A stretch of DNA of 64,000 bases from Gavia stellata. Taxonomy: Eukaryota; Chordata; Aves; Gaviiformes; Gaviidae. Below the pieces are notes generated by a model. The model was not told where the DNA came from, searched no databases, and saw only the letters and a program-made list of their open reading frames with translations. Location of the stretch: contig NC_082617.1 of the NCBI RefSeq assembly GCF_030936135.1, positions 3,096,001 through 3,160,000 of the forward strand, written 5' to 3'. Below are positions 32,001-42,761 of the stretch, one piece after another; positions within the stretch are counted from its first letter, which is position 1; each line of letters starts with the position of its first letter. Position numbers and translations under genes: made by a program.

Positions 32001-34484
32001 GTCTCCTGTGATGGTATGCTGGCTGAGACCCCTTCCTACCCCCTGCATAGCTCTTTTTTCAGGTGAGTCACACGCATCTTTGGAAAGGGCCTTTCCTTTT
32101 GCCAGTGGGAAAGGCAGAGGTTTTGTGTTTAGGTTTTAGCAGTTTGCTGTAGGTGGTAGTTACTTAGAATTCTTGTTGCCAGCTTCAGTGGGTTTCAGAT
32201 CAGTCCCAAAATCTTTTGACCATGTTGCAGTGCAGAATTCCCAGCTTGGGACTGGCTTGGTTGGTGCAGTTGCTGGCAGAGGTCCCACTGGCTTCTCATG
32301 GGTCCGCAGACGGTTCAAAGGGGTGAAGGTAGAAGGGTGTCGCATTTGTACAGTGCAAAGCAATGGGCCCTCCTGTCCCAGGGCTCGTTGTGCTCACCTT
32401 GTCCTTCCCTGTTGTTGCAGACTGATGCGCGCAGGTCGGGGCACGGCTGTGCCATTCGTACACCCCGTGGGCAGGAGGTGGGAAGGTACAACATTGCTGG
32501 TGGGGACCTGCCAGCTGCTGCCTGCGGGGTAGCCAGCAAGGATGGTTGGGTCTGCAGGGCTCCTGTATCCTACCAAATTATTCCCTCAGCAATAATAAGA
32601 GTCAGATTGACAGCTAAAATATTTTTTCTCTTTGTAATGCCTTTTTTCACTCAAAATTTATGGATCTCTTTATGCTCATAAAACATAGAGAGTATAGTCT
32701 CTGTCCTATTCCAGCATTACTTGCGTAAATTTGAATCCATCACTTTGAAATGATATCATTGCAAATGGGGTGCAGGATGAATAATGAAATATCTTGAACC
32801 CTAGTAACTTCAAATTAATGTCCTTTACTGCAGAATAATTACTGTCCCATAAACTAATCCTTTGTACCTCTGAATAAGGCTTTCCAGCCCCTCATGCCAC
32901 AAAGTCCTTCAAACTGCCCCTTTCAAGCTGGTCTGAACCGAAAATATATATAGACTCCAGGTCCTGATAATTTTTCAGCCCTTTTAATTGGTTTTGTAGA
33001 ACTGTTTGAGGCTGGGAGTGTGGCTGGAGCACGTCTCTGGATGACTTTGTCCTGGACATCATTGTGATTTGCAATAGCCCTGTTGCTTTTTAGGTCTTCC
33101 GAACAGCATGCCAATTTTGCAGCTCATTCTTGACCCTTTTGGTGCAAATAACAAATTGTTGCAGTCATCTTTTGTTGCGAATGTGGTCTTACCCTGTTCT
33201 TACAGCTGTGAATAGGTGCTTCTAGGAACATGTTATGATAGGATTTTTGCTGATGAAAGGAGAGGAAAAACTCCAACCCTAGGTAGACGCTAACGTATCT
33301 CATGTCCTGTGTGTCAGGTTTGCTTCTGTTTCTCAGTGCCCACGGCACAATGAAGGAGAATCTGCCCCAGTTATTTCATGTGCAACTGAAAGAAGCAACT
33401 GGTGTCACTGAGTGTCTGGAAATTTCAATCCGCTCTCTTCCAGGAAAGTCTTTTCTTCCACTTCACCAGTGCTTTGTGATTGATCTTGCTGAATTCTAAA
33501 ATTGCTCTCTTGGTTATAGATGAGGGACTGACTCCCGTGTCTGAAAGGAGCCTTAGCAACATGAATCTATCTCCACAATTTTTAGGATGATTACTCTGTC
33601 TTACAGGCTAAGAATCAGATTTCCCCCTGTTTCTTCTTTTGTAGTTTGCACTGTTATGTTTTCAATCTGTCAATTTTTATAGTACTATTCATCTATTCTG
33701 TATAAATATGAACCCTGTGATTGGTCTTTTTGTACCTTCTTGTCATTTGAAATAAAGATCATGAGCAGAAAGCCATGCAGACAAGTTCCCTCTATCCCAC
33801 CCCAGAGCATCTAAGGATGTGACAGGATGGGCAAAGATATTGGAGAGACCTGAACCTGTTTGTGGGCTAATGAATCTGCTCCATAATTACCTCATTTTAT
33901 AATAACTAGCTGGTGCCAGAAGCTTCAGGAAAAATCAACCCTAACCTGAAGGACCATCAGTCTGTGTCATTAAACAGGGACTGACCTAATCAACCAGAGC
34001 TATTTAAAAATTTAAATATAATCTCTTGGGCGTCTGTCTCTGCATGAATCTCTGGAGGCTGCAGATCTGCACTGGGTCTTCCAAGAGAAGTTTTCAAAAA
34101 GAGATTTAACTTCTCTCTCTCATGCTTAGGATCACAAGCGAGATGGCCCTGATGATCTAAGCAAATGAATGTGCTGCTCTTGGGCCATTTCATCTTCATG
34201 AGGGCCATTTAGCACTCTTCTATTTTTTTCCCCTAGTACAAGGGACCTCTTCAAAGTAAGGGTCAAGGAACTTGATGCAGATAATTGATGCCATCCTCCG
34301 AGCTGTCCTTGCCAGTTGCCCAGCTTTAAATATCTTAGACGACACTGTGAAAGACTCCCCGCAGGGCTGTGAGAATCCAGAATGAATGAGTATCCTTGGA
34401 CTAAATGATGATTAAGTGGCTGACGAAATGGGATGAATGAGGTGCTGCAAGGCAAGAACTCCTCCATTATAACAGCTGACCTCG

Positions 34485-34620
34485 GGCCAAATTTCCTCTA
34501 TTTCCCCATCTGTAAAAATGGAAGTCTATTGCATCATGAGTTAAGTTGAGGGCAGAGATCACCTTTCTGTTCATTGCACCTAGCCTAATATTTCTGTGCT
34601 ACTAATGATACTTAGTAGAA
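34485..34620 (+). repeat. Ancient MIR-like or L2-like relic
   Basis: CTCTATTTCCCCATCTGTAA at 34496-34515 is a near match to the well-known MIR/CORE segment 'cctcagtttccccatctgtaaaatgg'. The following GAGGGCAGAGATCACCTTTC and CACCTAGCCTAATA resemble the conserved 3' part of such repeats. It is strongly diverged, which fits an insertion from before modern birds. Confidence 0.5.
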
Positions 34621-37600
34621 ACTTTCCTATAATGGTCTGAGACATGAGGCAGGTTTTTCCCTAGACTGAAATCCTTTGTGTGAGCCATGTACCAAGTCAA
34701 AACGGCTCCACAAAGATGTCCCCTAAGCAAGTCTTCATGAGGCCTGATGGAGATGACGGTCATGTTTCCAGCTTCTGTGCATCTTTCATCAAGGAGCTTG
34801 CAGCAGCTGGCAAGCAGACAATTATCGAATATCTCCTGAAAGATGAGAGAGAAACATAACTATTACCTATCTTCTAGGAGAGGAAATGAAGGAGGGAGGT
34901 AGTAGAATAGTAATAAAGCAACAGAGAACAAAAATGCAGTCACCTTGATGTTTGATTTAGGCAGCTGCCTGCTTTTTTAAGACCAGGAAGGGGAGCGGGT
35001 ACAGAGCATGCTAAATTCCTCCTCCTCTAGAGCTTGGTGTGAAGTTCATTGCAGATCTTCCTAGTGCAGATATAAAAGTGAGGCCCCAACCCAGCAAGGT
35101 CACTGAGCCCACACGGCACTTCTAGCTGAACTGTTTTTTTTAGTCCTCGCATCCTGGCAATGACACATCTTTAGCATCTGCCTCCGTAAGCCTTCCTTGC
35201 ACCTTTAATTGCATATGGTTTCTTCTTTGCTTCCTGGCCATGGTACATTGTGAAATAGCTCCCTGCCATCCATCCCAGTGGTTGCATCCGTGTGCTATGT
35301 GAAGTGACTGTTACAGCTTGTAAAACATCCCGGGATCATCTGCTAAGAGAGGTGCCGTACACGTTTAGGATCCTGATTATTAAGTCCAGGGTGTCTTACC
35401 TGCACAGTTTGGTTTTACATAAAACCAATTACTATCTGAATGATGAGAAAAATGACCCATTACGGGATGGATGAAGAATCCCCGGCTCTTAGAAAAGATG
35501 AGTGCTGTCACTGGGAGCTACTTGTTATGTAAATCTGGAAATCTGATAGATGAAGTAAAGAAGTGGAAATGTGGTTTCTGATGGAAAACTACTTTATTTC
35601 TTTACGGTCATTGTGTATTTGAACAATAGCGTTATCTGGGGGTCTTAAACACAGCAGGAAGCATCTCTGATATTTCCTGAATGAGCTTGCTGACCCCCTC
35701 CCAGCTTGTAAAAAGGCAAAAAAAAAAAAGCATGCTTAAAATGGATAGATGACAATGGCAAATACCAATGGTGTTCCTTTGTGTCAGTGTTGGAGATTTT
35801 ATGTTTGCCTTCCTGGAATTGACTGTTTCTTCCACGATCAGTTGATTCACTTATTCCTCCTGGATGATGCTATTTTCTTGCGCCTTGACTGCACTCCTTG
35901 TCGGGCAGAAGTATCGAGTGTGATTCTGGTCTTGTTCCCTGGTGTAAGTCGTTGCTGTCAAGAGAACCTTGTCACCCACCTGGATGAAGGTAGAGTCATA
36001 GAGAGCCTTGCTATCCTGTATTCCAATTTATTTTGGTTAGTTTGGACCAAATATTTCATGATTGTTTTCTTCAAAGGAAGTCAGAGATCTCCCTGAGATT
36101 GTTCTAAATGAGCTCTACAAGGTTCTTCCTCCAGATTTTAGGCTGTGAGCAGTTTTCCTTGCAGCCTGGGTGGTACTTTCTGCCTTTTTGCACAGACGAG
36201 ATGTCCGATAAACCCTCAGAAAAACTTTTCTCAAGTTCTTCATTTGGATCGTCAAACTGGAAAGTTCCCTTGTCCAAATCCAGGTGGCAATAACTATTTT
36301 TTCTCTTGTTTCTACACTCAGAAATCTGATTTCCCCCCAAGGAAGTGTCTGCAATCAGGATTTTCCATTGCTAGTCTTCGGCAAAATGCATTCCTCTTGA
36401 ATTAGAGGGAACCTGCCTGCTGGCATGGGAAGTATGTAAACCTGTCAGGGAAACAGAACAAAGTAAATACAGGGGAATAAGGAAACTAAGATAATGTTTC
36501 CAATAGCTCCCTTGCACCAAGCCCTGAAAGGGTATTCTATAGAAAGAAGGCGTCTAGCATGATGTGAAAAAGAAGATGCTTTTTTTCTGTTGATCTGGAC
36601 TGTTTTGAAACCTCTGTTGAGGAAGCATGTTGATAGGAAGAATATTCTGTTACACAAAGCAGCAACATGTCTCTGGTCTTCTGTAGTCTGTAATGCCAGA
36701 AGAAATATGTGGAAGAAAACTGATTCCTCAGTATAGCATTTGGGCATTGCTGGTGGCAGGTCTTGCCTGTTAAATTCAGTTTAAAACATCTGAAGGGTCT
36801 ACTGAAACGGTTCAGACCTTAGAAGGAAACAAAAAGGAAATTCTGAAAGGTTAAGAATCTCCTACTAGCATTTTTCTGGAAAACATGGAATGCTTTTGCA
36901 TAACAAAGAGAAGGTTGAACACTCTTCAAACACTGGCAGTCAAAAAGGGCTGCAGTCAAGTAGAAGATGTACCCAATCCAGGCAAGAGTCAGAAAGATTT
37001 GTCTCTAAGCAAAGTTACCTGGAGATGAAAGCATAGATGGTTTTTGCCCCATTGGTACCAAAGCCCCGTATTTTCTCTGTTTTCACTGGGAAAATGTTGA
37101 AAAAAAACGCGCACTGATTATTTCAAGTCTAAGAGATTTAGAAGAAGGGCAGTTTATGTCATCAGACCTCCCTATTCCTCCCAGGACAGATGAATTGCTG
37201 AAGAGTTACTTGAAGATTTCATTCCATTTCGTTTTTCCCTCATTGTCTTCAGCCTCTGTATTGATGAGGGGGCACAGCATGGAAGGGTCCCCAATTTTCT
37301 CTGGATTTCAATGAAGTCATAAGAAAGCAGCCTTCTCTTCGTTTTGTTTTTCATAAAATGCTTTGAAGGTTTAATGCTCTTTGTGACAAGCTGCATGCCC
37401 ATAAAATGGGGCTCCGGTGAGAAAGGAGAGGAACAATCTTTGAGGCAAAAAAACACTCAATAACCACCCCCTCTCTCAAACCAATGATTCACGTGTCCCC
37501 TCTGCCTCGCCCCGAGAGGGAAAAGGAGCTGAAGCTGAGTGAAAAATGATCACACAGTTTTCAAAACAAATTCCTGGATCGAGTGTGTCACCTGCCAATC

Positions 37601-39835
37601 ACCACCCCAAACGCGCCGTATGCTTGTCTCCTTTTGTCTGGTCTTTTTTAGGATCTGAGCTGTGCAGCGATGGGATTGTCTTACAGCCTGTTTGTACACT
37701 CGTCTATAAAACAATTTGCCTGAGATGGCCCTGGTCCAGTTGTAGGCCAGTCCTGGAAGCCCTCAGGCAGGAGAGGAGCAGCTGGGCTGTCCGTCCTTTT
37801 CCAAACACTTCTCTACCTGGGATTTCTTCTTCCCTCAAGCGCGTGTTCATATATATGTATTTACATACTTGTTTGTTTGTTTTGAGCTGGGCAGTTTGAT
37901 ACATTCACGCCCTTATTTCTCAGGGTCTCTTATCTCCTGGGGCTTGTCCCACCAGTTTCATCTCTCAGCTCAGGAAAGACCAGGGCAGGTTTCATCGAAT
38001 TTAGGAGGATTAACCTAAAATCTTGTTGAGAATTTTTTTCAGTGGTTCTTTTTTCAGGGTTTAGTCAGCTGTATACCCCATTCAGGACCAAGGGCTTCTT
38101 GCATTTCACATTGGGTCTTCCAAAAAGGAGCCGTTTCTAGAGCTGTTGAGGTGGAAAAGTATGTTTTTATATATGATTTTACACATATGTATCTATATGC
38201 TTACATACAATACTGCTCCACCCACCACCCCTGAAAACATACAGATATCTTTGAACTGAAGCACTTTCTTCCGGTGTTCCTAAATTCAAAGCATCTGAAA
38301 AGAACTGCTTTTAGTTTAAGTGAATTTCTTGTTACAGTTTTTCAACAGAAGCAGGGCTCAGTCATGGATAATCTTAGCTTCCTATCATCATGTCCAAAAT
38401 ATTTTAATTTAAGACATTCTTACATACCATTTCATTTTATTAACCTATTTATCTAAGTTTGCAAAGAGCCCATAGATGATCCAGGACTACATTGTATTAG
38501 GTCCTATACAAATATGAATTGGATCTGAAACCAATTAGAGGCTCAATTTCAACATGTAGGTCAGTCATTAATCTCTGGTTTGCCAGACAATATAGCTACT
38601 TCCTCCAGTACAATAGCTACACATCTATATTTTGGGAATGGGATTCAGAAGAAATTAAGCTTGCATGTAAGACTGTAATTGTTGCATCTCCGCTAGCAGG
38701 AAACACTAGCAGCATCTGTTTTAGCACTGATGTATAATGTATTTGTTAATGGTCCAGAAAAGTGGGTTGTGAAGATGCAAGGGTCAAAGTCTCATGTAAT
38801 TAGTGAGATTAGCCAAGACTGAAGGATTTCAGGAGGCGGGGACCAAGCTAGCAGGATGGGCAGGATGATAGCGGGTGGAAGTCAGTGCTGACAGCTACAG
38901 AAAGACAGCTTACACCATGGAAGGGATAATTGGAGCTTCTGGTATGATAACTGCACCCTAAGTGAGTGGTAGCTTTGGGGAGGAGGGGGTGAGGTAGGTC
39001 TGGGTGACGTTGTGGAGAGTGAGTGGAAAATCTACTCAATGCATGGCAATAGTGAAAATAGTAATAAACACGTTAGGATCACAGTGGGGTAAAAAAAAAA
39101 AGTGTGTCATAATATCAGCAAAAGACCCTTTCCTGAGTTACTCTCTGATCCTTGCAGCTAATGGAGTATATGGAGTAGAAATAGGAGTTGTCAAGATGAA
39201 AAACAGTGGAACTAAAGCAATGCTAATGAAAAGTCTAGGGTCATTTAATGTAAAGAGGTGACTAAATGGGGGCATGAGAGATGTAAAAAATAAGAAACGA
39301 TAGGCCAGTGAATCAGCGTCTCCTTTTCTTACTTATGAAGCACAAGTAGAAATTGCATGTAACTACTGAAAACAGTAATAATAAAAAAACACATGCAAGG
39401 AAGCATGATGTTTGTAGTTTTTGCAGAGGACACAAGCTGGGGAACTTAGTCGTTAGATGTTATCAAGGCTGAGGACCTGCGTACATGACATCTCAGGACA
39501 GTTCAGCATTGCTGGTGCTGCATTAAAGACATGGCGTCATGGTTGTGTTTCCTGGCACCTGCAAGAATGGAAGGGAGGGAAGGAGGTGAGTGGGAAACAC
39601 TCTGGGGTTTCCTGCCTTTTCTCCAAAGCATTTGGTCCAGGCTGCAGTCGAAGATGGGTTCTCTGAGGCATCTCTCTCTCCAGAAAAGGCCTTGTTGCAT
39701 ACAAGATTGTCTCCAGGCTGGGGATGGATTTAAACTTGTGCTGTAGGTAGAAGGTTGGGGCGTCTGTGATCTGCTCCCAGACCATTCCCTTTCTTCTCTG
39801 CTATTCAAATGTGCAGATGAAAAAGAAAAGGGTGC

Positions 39836-40070
39836 TTCGTCCCTGCTGCGTGCTCTGCAACTGCGGTGGGTGCATGCGTGCGTGGCGGAGGTGTGCAGGA
39901 CCAGGCAGCGCGGCACAACGGCAGCATCATGGGGGATGCTGCGTCGCAGAGGGGTGGTGGGCGGCTGGGGAGGAAGCCTGCCTGCAGCTAAAAATAAAGC
40001 CCAGGGGGCGGGTGGGGGATCTCCCCACCGGCACACATCTGCTCTCGGGCTGGCGCTGCTCCAGGCATCC
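39836..40070. promoter_or_regulatory. CpG-rich block in intron 3
   Basis: About sixteen CpGs occur in 235 bp of GC-rich sequence, standing out from the surrounding intron. It holds a MEF2-type site CTAAAAATAA (39988-39997) next to a GC-box/KLF-like stretch GGGGGCGGGTGGGGG (40004-40018), and a perfect 7-bp hairpin GGTGGGG/CCCCACC (40011-40029). It is a candidate intronic enhancer or a promoter for a noncoding RNA; activity is inferred only. Confidence 0.35.
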
Positions 40071-41654
40071 TTCTCGCCTACCCCACCTCGGTCCAAAGTG
40101 GTTGGTCTCTCTGATTGCTGTCATGTTGAAATTAGCTGGGGAGAGACACTTCACCCATTTCCTTGCCTAGTTTCTATGGTGATATTCCACTCAACTGTTT
40201 TCAGCAGGTCTGAGTTTATTTCCCTGCAGATAAGGCAGCCTATGCTAATATACCGCAGCCTGGGCTCTATATCTTGGCAACAAGCCGAGGGTTCGTACCA
40301 CTGAAATTAAATGGTTCTAGGTAGAACGTATTTCACGCTGGCTTTGGCAATAGCTGGCATTACCTCGTAAAAGAATGTTTTCATTGTTTATTGCTGCTGT
40401 TTGACACCCTAAGCTGGAAGGCTGGGGAAGCACATGGAAATGTGCATTCTCACGTTCTTCCTCTGTGCTCCCTGGCGCAGAAAGCTCAGGGACCGCCAGC
40501 TCTGGCTTGGTGAAGGCTGAAATACTGTGAATGATGTGGGAGGAAAAATGTGTGAGAGAAGGGTGTTGGAAGCAGTGGGAAAGGGGCTGTGCTAGGGATG
40601 TTCAGGCTGGTTAGATCTGTGTTGACTCCAGGTGAGTAATTCATGCCCTTTCCCTCCATGAAGGAGCTGCTGCAGTTCCCATCCCTGCTCCACCTAGAAG
40701 GTCTTTGGGATTAGGCCCACATGCATTTTTTTCTGACATGGCCTGAAGGCTTTGCGTACTGGCAAGGGAAGGTGATGAATGTCTTCCCATGTGCAAGGCG
40801 GATGATGGGGATCACTTTCTTGCTGCCCTTGGGGTTGGTGCAGACCCAGTGCAGGCTGCTTGCTGGACACCTTCCCTTATGTTGGCTCAGAGGGCTACAG
40901 CTCATCCATCCCCAGAAACTGCCAGTCACAGAGATCCCCAGGGACCATGTCCTTCACTCATACCCCAGAGAAGGTGGTTTGGTCACACTGCTTGGTGCAC
41001 CAAGTGCTGCAACGGGTTTTGCAGCAGCTTAGATTTGACTGTGGTGCTATTTGGGAATGGAGGTGTTCTCTTTAGCCTTCTCCAAAGAAAATATGGTTCC
41101 AAACTTGCCTTTGCCCCAGCACTGTTGCTGTGACAGGAGCAGTCTCTCCCTTTTGCTGTGTGCAGTGTTTTTTTCCTGCCAGACAACATGACATGTTTAC
41201 TGAGGCTCACCTACCCGAGTCATGGTGGCATGTTTGCTGCAAGAGGAAGGCAAATAGATTTGGGGAGAAAAACAGAACCCCCCCAACCCAGCAAGCCAGA
41301 CTGTGACCTTCGAAAGGACCTGAAAAGTACAGACAGTTATTTTAATGATTTAATATAATTTCCTGCAGGTGGGTAACCTGGGGGGAAGAGGAAGACTGGG
41401 AAGATTGCAGCAGAGCTCATGGCAAAGAGTGATGCTGATGATCATGGTTTTGCTCTGAGCAGGAATACTCCTGTCCAGCAGGAAAAAGAGGACAGGCAGT
41501 CCCAAATGCTGGGGCTGCACCCTGGGATCCAGGAAACCTGCAGTGCATCATGGAGCTGGCAATGCAGCTGAGACCTTGTAAAGTGATAATATCTTGAGAA
41601 CCACCTCACTTTGTCCTGGTGATCATTGGACTCTCAGCTCACGTCTTTCTCATT

Positions 41655-42398
41655 CATAGAATCACAGAAGCATTTAGGTTGGAAAAGACCTTTAAGATCA
41701 TCAAGTCCAACCATAAACCTAACCCTGCCAAGTCCACCACTAAACCATGTCCCTAAGTGCCTCATCCACACGTCTTTTAAATACTTCCAGGGATGGTGAA
41801 TCCACCACCTCCCTGGGCAGCCTGTTCCAGTGTCTGACAACCCTTTCGGTGAAGAATTTTTTCCTAATATCCAACCTAAACCTCCCCTGGCGCAACTTGA
41901 GGCCATTTCCTCTTGTCCTGTCACTTGGGAGAAGAGACCAACACCCACCTCTCTGCAACCTCCTTTCAGGTAGTTGTGGAGAGCGATGAGGTCTCCGCTC
42001 AGCCTCCTCTTCTCCAGACTGAACAACCCCAGCTCCCTCAGCCGCTCCTCATCAGACTTGTGCTCCAGACCCCTCACCAGCTCCGTCGCCCTTCTCTGGA
42101 CACGCTCCAGCACCTCAATGTCCTTCTTGTAGTGAGGGGCCCAAAACTGAACACAGCATTCGAAGTGCGGCCTCACCAGCGCCAAGTACAGGGGGAAGAT
42201 CACTGCCCTACTCCTGCTGGGCACACTGTTTCTGACACTAGCCAGGGTGCTGTTGGCCTTCTTGGCCACCTGGTCACACTGCTGGCTCATATTCAGCCGG
42301 CTGTTGACCAACACCCCCAGGTCCTTTTCCGCAGGGCAGCTTTCCAGCCACCTGTCCCCAAGCCTGTAGCGTTGCATGGGGTGGTTGTGACCCAAGTG
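41655..42398 (-). mobile_element. CR1 LINE, 5'-truncated
   Basis: On the minus strand the element runs from about 42398 to its 3' end near 41655. The 3' untranslated part carries the typical CR1 sequence and ends with ATTCTATGA-type bases (one unit). The body encodes the C-terminal end of the CR1 ORF2 protein. About 740 bp remain of a full element of several kilobases, the usual 5' truncation from incomplete reverse transcription. It lies antisense to CACNA1B and shows moderate decay. Confidence 0.93.
41740..42398 (-). pseudogene. Remnant of CR1 ORF2 (reverse transcriptase C-terminal region)
   Basis: The upstream part, in the frame open at 42404-41634, shows the region downstream of the polymerase core, with motifs such as [19 protein letters not shown] and [13 protein letters not shown]. 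At about 41920-41930 a small deletion shifts the frame. The C-terminus then continues in the frame ending at 41740 ([18 protein letters not shown], then the terminal LRDMV). The first part of ORF2 (endonuclease and polymerase core) is absent. It is not functional. Confidence 0.9.
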
Positions 42399-42563
42399 TC
42401 TCACTTCTTATGTCTCACTCCGTGTCCCCAGGCTAAAGCCTGCTTCGAGGGCTGCCATCTTGAGAAGTGTCTTGGAGTCTCAGTAATGCTGACTCTTCCC
42501 ATAGTTGCTGTGTGAGCAGGCAAGAAAGCAGGTCTGTTGTGGGCTCAGACGGCATCTGTGCCT

Positions 42564-42761
42564 TTACAGGAAATGTGGTGGCACCATCAAGTCTCCTGCA
42601 ATGTGACGCAGGTAGTTGGCTGCTTCCCTGATATGCTTCACACCTCTCAGAAGTATGACTGATCTCACCAGTGGCATTTTAACATACCCACCACCAAAGC
42701 TCTGGGCTGACGTTTCCAGCAAATTCTGTTCCTTCTCAAAGGGCCGCAGTTTAGAGAAGAC
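42564..42761 (-). CDS. Candidate exon of an unknown minus-strand gene
   Basis: I do not recognise this protein. On the minus strand a strong acceptor (TTCATTTGTTTTCACAG) is followed directly by a 65-codon open frame beginning VFSKLRPFEKEQNLL and ending in PPHFL, then TAA. The bases around that stop (CATTTCCT then GTAAAG) could alternatively be a splice donor. Amino-acid composition is protein-like (rich in L, V, A, K, R, E, no Cys or Trp) and leucine codons favour CTG, unlike most chance ORFs in this window. No poly-A signal is evident downstream before the CR1. It may be a nested antisense gene, a lost exon, or chance. Confidence 0.3.
   Translation of the reverse strand, partial: VFSKLRPFEKEQNLLETSAQSFGGGYVKMPLVRSVILLRGVKHIREAANYLRHIAGDLMVPPHFL

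Larger units (their letters stand above)
27712..41654 (+). other. CACNA1B: Intron 3, middle part
   Basis: Apart from the small CpG clusters and the two ancient repeat relics listed separately, I see nothing recognisable in these 14 kb. Short AT-rich tracts occur near 37850-37870 and 38160-38210. Confidence 0.7.

Noticed and set aside
36104..36340. Minus-strand open frame with a plausible acidic/basic composition
   Set aside because: The upstream acceptor lacks a pyrimidine tract and no neighbouring exon or family match is visible.
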